Assembly (NCBI GenBank): GCA_903845455.1
Contig: CAIMXN010000022.1
Coordinates: 1 to 29,907, forward strand
Reading direction: 5' to 3'
Length of the DNA stretch: 29,907 bases
DNA from: an uncultured beta proteobacterium
GTDB taxonomy: Bacteria > Pseudomonadota > Gammaproteobacteria > Burkholderiales > Burkholderiaceae
Part shown: positions 1-8,704 of the stretch, piece by piece
Layout: each line of letters begins with the position of its first letter
Position numbering within the stretch: the first letter of the stretch is position 1
Notes under the pieces: generated by a model
Told to the model about the DNA's origin: nothing
Database searches by the model: none
The model's input: only the letters and a program-made list of their open reading frames with translations
Made by a program: the position numbers and the translations under genes

Positions 1-82
1 CGAGGAGGGGGACTCGAACCCCCACACCATTTCTGGCGTCAGGACCTAAACCTGGTGCGTCTACCAATTTCGCCATCCTCGC
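1..82 (-). tRNA. tRNA-Leu (anticodon UAG), 3' end cut by the window edge
   Basis: Read on the minus strand the sequence starts GCGAGGA (82 to 76), has the D-arm GGCGAAATTGGTAGACGC, an anticodon loop TTTAGGT giving anticodon UAG, a long variable arm (GCCA, loop GAAA, TGGT) and a T-arm GGGGG TTCGAGT CCCCC, then TCCTCG. The long variable arm and UAG anticodon identify a class II leucine tRNA reading CUN codons. It closely resembles E. coli tRNA-Leu(UAG). The last acceptor base pairing with G1, the discriminator and any CCA lie outside the window. The outermost anticodon-stem pair is a C-A mismatch (CCAGG against CCTGA), which is unusual but tolerable. Confidence 0.96.
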
Positions 83-279
83 GAATTCCGCAAACGCTAC
101 CGAGCTTAAACTTCACTCTAAAGACGCTAATTCTACAATGCTCAGCGTATTTGGAGGATCTTGTGGGGTGGAGCGCTTAAAGGTCTCACCAGTTTAGGTG
201 CCAGAATGAGAGAAAAATAGGCCTCAAGATTGAGCTAAAAGTTCACTTTTGCCCCTCCCATGGGGATAACTACTAGGAA

Positions 280-780
280 TTAGGCTTTGTAGAGCAAAGC
301 AACAGCATGCACGGCGACGCCCTCACCTCTTCCCAAATGACCAAGTGACTCATTGGTTTTTGCCTTGAGATTAACGTGGCTAGCAGTTACCCCTAAGTCT
401 TCAGCGATGTGATGGACCATCTCAGGCAGGAAGTCTGCGAGCTTGGGTTTTTGACAGATGATGGTCGCATCTACATTCCCAATCTGAAAACCAGCAGCTT
501 GAACTTTTTGTAATGCAGCCCGCAATAAAATACGGCTATCCATATCTTTATAGCGCGGGTCATTATCTGGAAACAATTGCCCGATATCGTTCAGACCCGC
601 TGCACCAAGCAATGCGTCCGTCAGCGCATGCAATAACACATCCGCATCAGAATGGCCCAATAGGCCCTTTTCATATGGGACATGCACACCACCTAAAATA
701 AGCTTTCGATCGGCCACTAATGCATGAATGTCGTAGCCCTGGCCGATACGAAATTGCGGGATATGCGGAACTGGTGTCAT
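280..780 (-). CDS. ispF: 2-C-methyl-D-erythritol 2,4-cyclodiphosphate synthase
   Basis: IspF cyclises CDP-methylerythritol 2-phosphate to methylerythritol cyclodiphosphate, releasing CMP, in the cytosolic MEP isoprenoid pathway. The 166-residue protein has the usual family length. Visible signatures are IGQGYDIHAL near the N-terminus, where Asp17 and His19 bind metal, then LLGHSDADVLLHA with His51 as the third metal ligand, and the C-terminal KAKTNESLGHLGRGEGVAVHA signature containing the CDP-binding region. The gene starts 31 bp after the ispD stop on the same strand, so the two consecutive pathway enzymes are probably co-transcribed. The ribosome binding site is weak. The 197 bp downstream, up to the tRNA, hold no gene I can support. 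Confidence 0.97.
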   Translation of the reverse strand: MTPVPHIPQFRIGQGYDIHALVADRKLILGGVHVPYEKGLLGHSDADVLLHALTDALLGAAGLNDIGQLFPDNDPRYKDMDSRILLRAALQKVQAAGFQIGNVDATIICQKPKLADFLPEMVHHIAEDLGVTASHVNLKAKTNESLGHLGRGEGVAVHAVALLYKA

Positions 781-811
781 GGTGATGAGTTCTTCTGAAG
801 AATTTTTATAA

Positions 812-1561
812 TTACAAACTGGTTGATTTTAGGAGTGCTTGCATTAAATCCCAATCAGCAGGATGCGTCACTTTGAAGTTACGCATTGCACCTTCAATCA
901 ACAAAGGTCTTGCACCAACTAACTCCATGGCGCTAGCTTCATCAGTAATATCAGCCTCTAAGCGAATGCCATCTTCAAGTGCATCATGCAGTTTTTTCAA
1001 AGGGAACATCTGGGGCGTTTGGGCTTGCCAAAGGTGATTCCGAGAAATGGTCTTCTCAGCATGAGCATAACTACCAGCAACAGCAGAATTGAGATCAGCC
1101 AACTTCAAGGTATCGGCAACCGGTAACGCTAGTAGCCCCCCTACATCCGCAGGACTTACTGCATTAATTAATTTGCGAATCAGTTCTGGGGTAATGCCAG
1201 GTCGGGCTGCATCATGGACTAATACCCAATCAGACTCAGCAATACCTGATTTCAACATTGCGGCCAAGGTGTTTCTGACAGTTTCCTGACGGGTGGGGCC
1301 ACCGCTGGGTAAAAAATGTAGTGGTTTGCCAGTTTTAGCTAAGCGCTGAAGAATCGGATTATCGATAAACCCGGGATTCACGCTAACCCAAACCGACTGT
1401 ATTTCAGTGGTTTGGCAAAAAGCCTCAATGGCATAAGCCAGCATCGGCTTACCAGCTAACTCCTGAAACTGCTTGGGTAACTGGCCACCCAAACGAGAAC
1501 CAGTGCCGGCAGTAGGTAGCAAAGCATGGCATTGAGCAAGTGATTGATTTCCAGAACGCAT
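812..1561 (-). CDS. ispD: 2-C-methyl-D-erythritol 4-phosphate cytidylyltransferase
   Basis: IspD transfers CMP from CTP to methylerythritol 4-phosphate, the step two reactions before IspF. The 249-residue protein shows the nucleotidyltransferase signature LLPTAGTGSRLGGQLPKQF (residues 14-32), with the glycine-rich CTP loop and Lys30, the VHDAARP motif with the metal-binding Asp, and the C-terminal PLLIEGAMRNFKVTHPADW stretch typical of IspD. It is somewhat longer than E. coli IspD because of about nine extra N-terminal residues and a short C-terminal tail. The ATG at 1561 is only 23 bp from the divergent mfd start, and a possible -10 element lies so close that the transcript may have almost no leader. 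ispF follows downstream. Confidence 0.96.
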   Translation of the reverse strand: MRSGNQSLAQCHALLPTAGTGSRLGGQLPKQFQELAGKPMLAYAIEAFCQTTEIQSVWVSVNPGFIDNPILQRLAKTGKPLHFLPSGGPTRQETVRNTLAAMLKSGIAESDWVLVHDAARPGITPELIRKLINAVSPADVGGLLALPVADTLKLADLNSAVAGSYAHAEKTISRNHLWQAQTPQMFPLKKLHDALEDGIRLEADITDEASAMELVGARPLLIEGAMRNFKVTHPADWDLMQALLKSTSL

Positions 1562-1568
1562 GTCTGAT

Positions 1569-1576
1569 TCTATAAT
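1569..1576. promoter_or_regulatory. Overlapping divergent -10 elements for ispD and mfd
   Basis: On the plus strand 1571-1576 is a perfect TATAAT, with a 4/6 -35 candidate TTTCCA at 1548-1553 (17-bp spacer). On the minus strand 1574-1569 reads TATAGA, sharing the TATA core. Transcription starting about 7 bp downstream of each -10 would begin at roughly 1583 (plus) and 1562 (minus), at or next to the ATG codons of mfd (1585) and ispD (1561). This would be a bidirectional promoter making nearly leaderless messages. I see no good -35 for the minus direction. Confidence 0.45.
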
Positions 1577-1584
1577 GAGCGCAG

Positions 1585-4500
1585 ATGTCTGATGTATTAA
1601 ATCCAGTACCCCCCATACCTGCTCCGCGGGCTGGGCAGCGCTTTACCTTTTCAGGTCTGATTGGCTCTGCAGATGCAGCCTTAATTGCTCAGTCGGCCCT
1701 ACGCTACCGCGGCAATTTTTCAGTCATGGTGGTTTTTTGTGCACAGGCGCAAGATGCCCAGCGACTTTTAGAAGAAATCCCGGCCTTTTCACCAAAACTG
1801 AAGACAAGACTCCTGCCTGATTGGGAAATTCTTCCTTATGATCACTTCTCGCCTCACCAAGATCTGGTTTCAGAGCGTTTAGCGACCTTATACGAATTGC
1901 TCAATGGCAGCTGTGACATTGTCTTAGTTCCCGTCACTACCGCCCTGCAAAGACTTGGACCTCCTGGATTTTTATCTGGCCATACTTTCTTTTTTAGGCA
2001 GGGCGACAGGCTCAACGAAGCGGCTTTAAAACTCCAACTGCAACAGGCTGGCTACGATCCCGTTAGTGCAGTCATGCGCCCAGGTGAATACAGCATCCGT
2101 GGTGGCTTAATCGATTTATTTCCAATGGGCTCAAGCCTGCCCTATCGCTTAGATTTATTTGGTGATGAAATTGAGCAAATCCGCTCTTTTGATCCTGATA
2201 CCCAACGTAGCTTGTACCCCGTTAAAGAAGTGCGCTTGTTACCAGGTCATGAGTTTCCATTTGATGATGCTTCCAGAACGGCGTTTAGGGGTCGTTGGCG
2301 TGAAGTCTTCGAAGGTGATCCAACACGTTGCTCAATCTACAAAGACGCCAATCTGGGCATACCAAGCGCTGGTATCGAATCCTATCTCCCACTCTTTTTT
2401 GCCGAGTCTTCAAACCTGTTTGATTACTTTCCACGTTCAGGTGATCCAGTATGGTTGTTGAGTGTTGGTGATGTGGAGTTGTCGATACAGAGTTTCTGGA
2501 AAGATACCTTGCAGCGGTATGAATTTCTAAAACATGATCTCGATCGGCCGATTCTTCCGCCAAAGGAATTATTTTTAGATGCAGATGAATTTTTCATTCA
2601 ACTCAAACCCAATGCGCGCTTAGTCCTCAATCGAGACACCAATGAAGCGCCACAGTTCTTGCCAGTGCCCGATATTGCGGTGCATCGGCGTGACGCAGAT
2701 CCGATCAACCGCTTACGCGCAGTGGTAGAACAAGAAAAAATCCGGGTTCTGGTTTGCAGTGATAGCGCTGGCCGTAAAGAATCCATTCGCCAATTATTTG
2801 AAGAAAGTAATGCTGTTGCTGGTTTAGACGGTAAATCTCTCTTTCAATTGAAACCCGAAGTTTTTGAAAGCATTACCGATTTTGTCAGGAGTGACTCGCT
2901 ATTTGGCTTGCTGACTGCCCCGCTCTTTAATGGTTTTTCTTGGCCAGCAGAAAATCTATTGGTCATTACAGAGGCAGAATTATTTACCTCAACTGCGCGT
3001 CAGCGACGTAAGGGTAAAGCGAGTGAGAGCGCTGATCCTGACATGTTATTTAAAGATCTGTCCGAACTCAAAATTGGCGACCCGGTAGTTCATGCTGAAC
3101 ACGGCATTGGCCGTTATCAAGGATTAGTGCTTCTCAATATTGCGGCACCCAAACTGGCGCCGATATTCGAAGAGTTCTTACATCTAGTGTATGCACGTGA
3201 GGCAACGCTCTATGTTCCAGTCCAGCAATTACAAATGGTTACTCGCTATGCTGGCTCTGATCCTGACTCTGCGCCATTACATCAACTGGGATCTGGTCAA
3301 TGGGATAAAGCCAAGCGTAAAGCTGCACAACAAATTCGGGATACCGCAGCAGAATTATTAGGTCTATATGCTGCTCGTGCAATCCGCAAAGGCCATGCCT
3401 TTGAATATTCGAGCCATGACTACGAAGCTTTCGCTGAAAGCTTTGGCTTCGAAGAAACGCCCGATCAAGCCAATGCGATTACAGCAGTCATTGGCGATAT
3501 GACAAGCGGTACGCCAATGGATCGACTGGTCTGTGGCGATGTAGGCTTTGGGAAAACCGAAGTTGCCCTAAGGGCAAGCTTTATCGCTGTGATGGGTGGC
3601 AAACAAGTCGCTATTTTGGCACCAACTACCCTGCTAGCTGAGCAACATGTTGCCACCTGGAAAGACCGCTTTGCCGACTGGCCAGTGCGTATCGTTGAGC
3701 TCTCACGCTTTAGAACAACTAAAGAAATCAATACTGCTCTAGAAGCAATCGCTAGTGGCGCTGCGGACATCATTATTGGTACTCACAAGCTTCTCTCTAA
3801 GGAAACTCAGTTTGCTAACTTGGGCTTAGTGATTGTTGATGAAGAGCACCGCTTTGGTGTGCGCCAGAAAGATGCCTTGAAAGCGTTGCGTGCTGAAGTC
3901 GATATTTTAACCTTGACTGCCACCCCCATCCCGAGAACACTAGGCATGGCAATGGAAGGTTTACGCGAGTTTTCTATCATCGCGACTGCCCCACAAAAAC
4001 GTTTGGCGATTAAGACCTTTGTGCGCCGTGAAGGTGATGGCGTGATTCGTGAAGCTGTTCTGCGTGAAATCAAACGTGGAGGACAAGTCTATTTCCTTCA
4101 CAACGAAGTGGAGACAATTGAAAATCGCAAGCATGCCTTGCAAGAACTCATTCCTGAAGCGAGTATCAGCGTTGCTCATGGACAAATGCATGAACGTGAA
4201 CTGGAATCCGTCATGCGGGAGTTCGTCACCCAACGAACCAACATCTTGCTCTGTACCACGATCATTGAAACCGGTATCGACGTCCCTACAGCCAATACGA
4301 TCATCATGCATCGTGCAGATAAGTTTGGCTTAGCCCAACTGCATCAACTGCGTGGCCGCGTGGGGCGCTCACATCACCAAGCTTATGCCTATCTTTTAGT
4401 GCCTGACCCAGAGGCTTTGAGTAAGCAAGCACAGCTACGCCTCAATGCGATTCAAGCCATGGAAGAGCTTGGCTCTGGCTTCTATTTAGCGATGCATGAT

Positions 4501-5118
4501 TTAGAGATTCGGGGAGCTGGCGAAGTACTAGGTGACAAGCAGTCTGGTGAAATTCATGAAATTGGCTACCAGCTCTATACCGAGATGCTAAACCGCGCCG
4601 TGAAGGCCTTAAAAAGCGGTAAAGAACCAGATCTACTATCCCCCCTGCAAGCAACCACAGATGTCAATTTAGGCGTTCCCGCCCTTCTGCCTGGAGACTA
4701 TTGCCCAGATGTCCATGAACGACTCTCGCTCTATAAACGCTTTGCCGGCACTAATGACTTTTCAGAACTCATGGGTTTGCGTGAAGAACTAGTAGATCGC
4801 TTTGGGGATCTGCCAGATCAGGCTAAATCATTCTATGAAACTCATCGCCTCCGTCTAGAGATGGCAGGCTTTGGGATTAAGAAAATTGACGCTACCCCTG
4901 CGTCGATACAAATTCAATTTATCCCAAATCCACCCATTGATCCGATGAAAATCATTCAATTGATTCAGAGCTCAAAACTCATACAACTCAATGGGCAGGA
5001 TAAATTAAAGGTACTCCCCCCAAAAGAGCGTGATTTTGAAAAACTCGAGCAACGCTTGGATCATATCCGCAAGATACTGAGGAGTCTTAACGAGTCAGCT
5101 ATGCTTACTAGTGCATAA
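1585..5118 (+). CDS. mfd: Transcription-repair coupling factor (Mfd)
   Basis: Mfd is a DNA translocase that pushes stalled RNA polymerase off damaged template and recruits UvrA. The 1177-residue protein is close to the usual length. In order: an N-terminal UvrB-like module (about residues 20-330), the RNA-polymerase-interacting domain starting at GDPVVHAEHGIGRY (from residue 498), a superfamily 2 helicase core with Walker A GDVGFGKT (651-658), Walker B box DEEHRFGV (from 752), TATPIPRT, and motifs TTIIETGIDVP and QLRGRVGRS in the second RecA-like lobe, then the C-terminal TRCF domain. No start better than the ATG at 1585 is visible. There is only a weak GAG at 1577-1579, so leaderless initiation is possible. 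serB follows 35 bp downstream. Confidence 0.98.
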   Translation: MSDVLNPVPPIPAPRAGQRFTFSGLIGSADAALIAQSALRYRGNFSVMVVFCAQAQDAQRLLEEIPAFSPKLKTRLLPDWEILPYDHFSPHQDLVSERLATLYELLNGSCDIVLVPVTTALQRLGPPGFLSGHTFFFRQGDRLNEAALKLQLQQAGYDPVSAVMRPGEYSIRGGLIDLFPMGSSLPYRLDLFGDEIEQIRSFDPDTQRSLYPVKEVRLLPGHEFPFDDASRTAFRGRWREVFEGDPTRCSIYKDANLGIPSAGIESYLPLFFAESSNLFDYFPRSGDPVWLLSVGDVELSIQSFWKDTLQRYEFLKHDLDRPILPPKELFLDADEFFIQLKPNARLVLNRDTNEAPQFLPVPDIAVHRRDADPINRLRAVVEQEKIRVLVCSDSAGRKESIRQLFEESNAVAGLDGKSLFQLKPEVFESITDFVRSDSLFGLLTAPLFNGFSWPAENLLVITEAELFTSTARQRRKGKASESADPDMLFKDLSELKIGDPVVHAEHGIGRYQGLVLLNIAAPKLAPIFEEFLHLVYAREATLYVPVQQLQMVTRYAGSDPDSAPLHQLGSGQWDKAKRKAAQQIRDTAAELLGLYAARAIRKGHAFEYSSHDYEAFAESFGFEETPDQANAITAVIGDMTSGTPMDRLVCGDVGFGKTEVALRASFIAVMGGKQVAILAPTTLLAEQHVATWKDRFADWPVRIVELSRFRTTKEINTALEAIASGAADIIIGTHKLLSKETQFANLGLVIVDEEHRFGVRQKDALKALRAEVDILTLTATPIPRTLGMAMEGLREFSIIATAPQKRLAIKTFVRREGDGVIREAVLREIKRGGQVYFLHNEVETIENRKHALQELIPEASISVAHGQMHERELESVMREFVTQRTNILLCTTIIETGIDVPTANTIIMHRADKFGLAQLHQLRGRVGRSHHQAYAYLLVPDPEALSKQAQLRLNAIQAMEELGSGFYLAMHDLEIRGAGEVLGDKQSGEIHEIGYQLYTEMLNRAVKALKSGKEPDLLSPLQATTDVNLGVPALLPGDYCPDVHERLSLYKRFAGTNDFSELMGLREELVDRFGDLPDQAKSFYETHRLRLEMAGFGIKKIDATPASIQIQFIPNPPIDPMKIIQLIQSSKLIQLNGQDKLKVLPPKERDFEKLEQRLDHIRKILRSLNESAMLTSA

Positions 5119-5153
5119 GCTAACTAATAAGCCCCTCAGATTATGATTGACCT

Positions 5154-6044
5154 ATGTCCTCGAACTTAACACTCGTTTCTATATCGTATGATCCCATCCC
5201 ACAAAGTTTGGGGTTGGCTCTTACCGAGCATGCCAACGTTCTTGGGATCACATTACATTCAAGTAAAGCACTGCTTCCTCAAGGAAAATACTTTTCTGAA
5301 CGCTGGACAACAGCAACAGCGCTGCTGCCTGAAGCTCGAATTGCCCTGCGTGATATTGCTGCAGATCATGGTGCTGACCTTGCCTTTTTATCTCCAGGAT
5401 TTAAATCTCAAGACGTTCAAATTCTAGCCATGGATATGGACTCGACCTTAATCAATATCGAATGCATCGATGAGATAGCGGATTTCACTGGCAAGAAAGC
5501 GGCTGTTTCCGAAATCACCGCAGCTACGATGCGCGGAGAAATAAAAGACTTCAAAGAAAGTTTACGCCGCCGTGTTGCACTGCTTGCTGGTGTATCGGCC
5601 GATGTGCTGGAGTCAGTATATAAAGAACGTCTTCGCTCTAATTCTGGTGCTGCCGAGTTATTGGCGACAGCCAATCAACGCGGTCTTTACACCTTATTGG
5701 TTTCTGGTGGATTTACCTTTTTCACTGAGAAACTTCAAAAAGAATTGGGCTTTAAACAAGCCCAAGCCAATACGCTAGAAATCATTAATGGCAAGCTCAC
5801 TGGCAAAGTTTTAGGCGAGATTGTGGATGGCGCAGCAAAAGCTGCTTACCTAGACGGCGCATGCGCTCTCATGAATTGCCATAAATCGCATGCCATTACC
5901 ATTGGCGATGGATCGAATGATCTACCAATGATGCAAGGCTCAGGTATTGCTATCGCCTATCGAGCCAAGCCCATCGTTAAAGAAAAAGCCGACGCGGCTT
6001 TTGACCGAGTCGGCTTGGATGCAGCTTTACTGTTGATTGCTTAA
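5154..6044 (+). CDS. serB: Phosphoserine phosphatase
   Basis: SerB hydrolyses O-phosphoserine to serine, the last step of serine biosynthesis from 3-phosphoglycerate. It is a HAD-superfamily enzyme of 296 residues. The N-terminal 85 or so residues look like the ACT-like regulatory part of proteobacterial SerB. The catalytic domain starts with MDMDSTLINIECIDEIA, with nucleophile Asp94 and general acid/base Asp96. The second motif is LLVSGGFTFFTEKL, and the metal-binding motif GDGSNDLPMM is at residues 251-260, preceded by the conserved Lys region GAAKAAYL. It lies 35 bp after mfd on the same strand and may share its transcript. Its stop codon is inside an inverted repeat (6036-6072) that also faces the convergent thiolase gene. 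Confidence 0.97.
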   Translation: MSSNLTLVSISYDPIPQSLGLALTEHANVLGITLHSSKALLPQGKYFSERWTTATALLPEARIALRDIAADHGADLAFLSPGFKSQDVQILAMDMDSTLINIECIDEIADFTGKKAAVSEITAATMRGEIKDFKESLRRRVALLAGVSADVLESVYKERLRSNSGAAELLATANQRGLYTLLVSGGFTFFTEKLQKELGFKQAQANTLEIINGKLTGKVLGEIVDGAAKAAYLDGACALMNCHKSHAITIGDGSNDLPMMQGSGIAIAYRAKPIVKEKADAAFDRVGLDAALLLIA

Positions 6045-6072
6045 GCGCTTACTTGAAATTCTCTTAAGCAAT
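6036..6072. repeat. Perfect 10-bp inverted repeat between convergent serB and thiolase genes
   Basis: ATTGCTTAAG at 6036-6045 is exactly repeated in inverse as CTTAAGCAAT at 6063-6072, with a 17-nt loop. The left arm covers the serB stop codon, and a second small palindrome, TAAGCGCTTA (6042-6051), overlaps it. There is no T-run on either side, so it is not a standard intrinsic terminator. A role at the 3' ends of the two convergent transcripts is inferred only from position. Confidence 0.5.
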
Positions 6073-6089
6073 CCGTAGTAACTATTCGA

Positions 6090-7274
6090 TTACAGGCGCT
6101 CAAAAATCGTTGCAATCCCCTGACCACCACCAATACACATCGTGACAAGAGCATATTTGCCATTCACACGATGCAGCTCATGAATAGCCTTAGTGGCAAT
6201 GGCAGCACCAGAGGCACCGATTGGGTGACCCAAAGCAATTGCGCCACCATTCACATTGGTCTTGGCAGGATCTAAACCTAAACCTTTTGTGACCGCTAAA
6301 GCTTGCGCAGCAAACGCTTCATTCGATTCAATCACATCCATTTGATCTAAAGTGAGGCCAGCACGCGCTAGGGCTAATTTAGTTGCAGGGATCGGACCTT
6401 CACCCATGATGTGATTTGGTACACCAGCAACAGCATAAGAAACTAAACGAGCAATCGGTTTGTGACCCGCTTTTTTAGCAGTTTCAGCATCAGCCAACAC
6501 AAAGAAGGCAGCACCATCATTAATACCTGATGCATTACCCGCAGTAACGCTACCACCCTCTTTTTTGAAGACTGCTTTCATCTTCGCTAAAGTTTCCATG
6601 GTGGTATCTGGTTTGTAATGTTCATCAGTATCAAACACTACTTCACCTTTACGGCTCTTGATTGTGATTGGTACGATTTGAGATTTAAAACGACCCTCTT
6701 TAATCGCGTGAGTTGCACGACGATGCGATTCAACTGCTAAAGCATCTTGCTCTTCACGAGTTAATTTCCATTTTTCGACCAAATTTTCAGCGGTAACACC
6801 CATATGACCAACACCAAATGGGTCTGTCAACACAGACACCATCAAATCAATCATCTTGGCATCACCCATCCGGGCACCACTGCGCATTGCTGGTGAGCCA
6901 TACATACCGCGTGACATGACTTCGACGCCACCACCAACACCATAGTCACAGTCACCCAACATAATTTGTTGGGCAGTAGTCACAATCGCTTGCAGGCCTG
7001 AACTGCATAAACGGTTCAAAGCCATGGCAACGGATTCCATTGGGAGCCCTGCCTGAATAGAGGCAACTCGAGCTACATAGGCATAACGATTATCTGTAGG
7101 GATGGTATTACCGACAGTAATGTAATTAATCAATGCTGGATCTACTCCAGAGCGGGCAACCGCTTCTTTCATCACAATGCCACCAAGCTCTGAAGGCTCA
7201 AAACTACTGAGAGAGCCATTAAAGGTACCAATTGCGGAACGTACTGCACTTAATACAACGACATCACGACTCAT
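6090..7274 (-). CDS. Acetyl-CoA acetyltransferase / beta-ketothiolase, BktB-like
   Basis: This thiolase condenses two acyl-CoA molecules to 3-ketoacyl-CoA (acetoacetyl-CoA, or 3-ketovaleryl-CoA with propionyl-CoA), or runs the reverse. The 394-residue length is typical. The acyl-accepting cysteine is Cys90 in NRLCSSGLQAI; the catalytic base region is GHPIGASGA with His350; the second cysteine is Cys380 in MCIGGGQG; NEAFAAQ is also present. By recalled sequence it is closer to Cupriavidus BktB (shared TGNASG and IARLVSY-type stretches, and the same C-terminus) than to degradative FadA. It starts 69 bp after rimO with a good AAGGGGATTGAT-ATG ribosome site and ends the phaC-phaB-phaR-rimO run, so supplying PhaB/PhaC is its likely role. 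A catabolic role cannot be excluded. Confidence 0.9.
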   Translation of the reverse strand: MSRDVVVLSAVRSAIGTFNGSLSSFEPSELGGIVMKEAVARSGVDPALINYITVGNTIPTDNRYAYVARVASIQAGLPMESVAMALNRLCSSGLQAIVTTAQQIMLGDCDYGVGGGVEVMSRGMYGSPAMRSGARMGDAKMIDLMVSVLTDPFGVGHMGVTAENLVEKWKLTREEQDALAVESHRRATHAIKEGRFKSQIVPITIKSRKGEVVFDTDEHYKPDTTMETLAKMKAVFKKEGGSVTAGNASGINDGAAFFVLADAETAKKAGHKPIARLVSYAVAGVPNHIMGEGPIPATKLALARAGLTLDQMDVIESNEAFAAQALAVTKGLGLDPAKTNVNGGAIALGHPIGASGAAIATKAIHELHRVNGKYALVTMCIGGGQGIATIFERL

Positions 7275-7343
7275 ATCAATCCCCTTAGCAATGCCCCATT
7301 AGGAGCTAAATTATTAATCCAAACCCCATTTTCCTTCGATTCG

Positions 7344-8702
7344 TCAAGTTTCGGCTATTAGGTCATGCCCTTGGGAGCTCAGCACGGTTACTCGCACAAA
7401 TTCACCTACCCGATAGCGTTTCGATGGCTTGGTGGGTGGTAAAACCCTAACCAAACCATCGATTTCAGGAGCGTCGCCCACTGTTCGACCAATTCCACCT
7501 GACTCATCTAGCCGATCTATCAGGACTTGAATACGTTTACCTACCTTTTTTTCAAGGCGTTTAATTGAGATGGCTTCTGCTTTAGCCATAAAGCGGCCTC
7601 TGCGCTCCTCACGAACCGCAGCCGGAACTGGATGCTCTAGCAGATTGGCTGTTGCACCGTTTACTGGTGAATAAGCAAAACAGCCTGCGCGATCAATCTG
7701 TGCTTCTTCTAAAAAATTCAAAAGATAGTCAAATTCTTCTTCGGTCTCACCAGGAAAGCCCGCAATAAATGTACTGCGAATCACCAAATCGGGACAAGCT
7801 GCTCGCCATGCTTGTATGCGCTCTAGATTCTTCTCGCCACTAGCTGGGCGCTTCATTCTTTTTAAGACGTCTGGATGAGCATGCTGTAAAGGGATATCTA
7901 AATAGGGCAAAACGCCATAACCATATTCAGAAAACTCAGCCATCAGAGGCAAGATGTCATCTACATGGGGATATGGATAAACATAATGCAGTCGCACCCA
8001 AGCTTGGTGTTCACGCGCAATCTGATTTAAGGCATTCACTAAATCAAACATCCGCGTCTTAACGGGCTTGCCATCCCAAAAGCCTGTGCGATATTGAATA
8101 TCAACACCATAGGCACTAGTGTCTTGCGAGACGACTAGCAATTCTTTCACGCCAGATTCAAACAATCTTTTTGCTTCGAGTAACACTTCGCCAATGGGTC
8201 TAGATACCAAATCACCACGCATGCTTGGAATAATGCAGAAAGTGCAGCGGTGATTACAACCTTCAGAAATCTTCAAATAGGCATAGTGTTTGGGGGTTAA
8301 CTTGACGCCAATCGGCGGCAGCAAGTCGGTAAAGGGGTCATGTGGTTTGGGTAGATGCTGGTGAATGGCCTGCATGACCTCGGCCGTTGCATGTGGGCCT
8401 GTAACAGCTAATACCTTTGGGTGAATGCTACGGATAAGATCACTACCGTCAGCATTTTTTCTTGCACCAAGGCAGCCGGTAACGATGACTTTGCCATTCT
8501 CTGACAAGGCCTCACCAATTGCCGAGAGACTTTCCTCTACGGCTGAATCAATGAAACCGCAGGTATTGACAACGACAAGATCGGCACCAGCATAATCTTT
8601 GGAAGTTTCGTAACCTTCTGCGCTTAATTGGGTCAGAATGAGTTCAGAATCAACTAAGGCCTTGGGGCATCCCAAGGAAACAAACCCAACTTTACCCACC
8701 AC
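7344..8702 (-). CDS. rimO: Ribosomal protein S12 methylthiotransferase RimO
   Basis: RimO adds a methylthio group to the conserved Asp of ribosomal protein S12, using S-adenosylmethionine and two 4Fe-4S clusters. The 452-residue protein begins VGFVSLGCPKALVDSE, the RimO-specific version of the UPF0004 domain, with cluster cysteines at about 12, 48 and 77. The radical-SAM motif EGCNHRCTFCIIP carries Cys149, Cys153 and Cys156. A C-terminal TRAM domain (from about residue 375) binds substrate. MiaB, the paralog, has a different N-terminal signature. The start is a GTG (one of two in tandem) only 2 bp after the phaR stop, so translation is probably coupled to phaR. Its place inside a PHA cluster is functionally unexpected. 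Confidence 0.97.
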   Translation of the reverse strand: MVGKVGFVSLGCPKALVDSELILTQLSAEGYETSKDYAGADLVVVNTCGFIDSAVEESLSAIGEALSENGKVIVTGCLGARKNADGSDLIRSIHPKVLAVTGPHATAEVMQAIHQHLPKPHDPFTDLLPPIGVKLTPKHYAYLKISEGCNHRCTFCIIPSMRGDLVSRPIGEVLLEAKRLFESGVKELLVVSQDTSAYGVDIQYRTGFWDGKPVKTRMFDLVNALNQIAREHQAWVRLHYVYPYPHVDDILPLMAEFSEYGYGVLPYLDIPLQHAHPDVLKRMKRPASGEKNLERIQAWRAACPDLVIRSTFIAGFPGETEEEFDYLLNFLEEAQIDRAGCFAYSPVNGATANLLEHPVPAAVREERRGRFMAKAEAISIKRLEKKVGKRIQVLIDRLDESGGIGRTVGDAPEIDGLVRVLPPTKPSKRYRVGEFVRVTVLSSQGHDLIAET

Positions 8703-8704
8703 AA

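Noticed and set aside
83..279. Small hairpins (AAAAGT-TC-ACTTTT at 237-250; CACC/GGTG near 187-200), a TAGAAT on the minus strand at 135-130, between ispF and the tRNA
   Set aside because: Stems are short and AT-rich or interrupted, and the TAGAAT has no -35 at proper distance. It could be the tRNA promoter, but the evidence is too thin for a feature.
2285..4654. Several open frames antisense to or out of frame with mfd
   Set aside because: They have no family resemblance, no ribosome sites and lie entirely within a convincing Mfd coding region, so they are shadows.
7275..7343. TTGACG upstream of the thiolase as an independent -35
   Set aside because: No -10 at 16-18 bp; the nearest AT-rich hexamer is too far.
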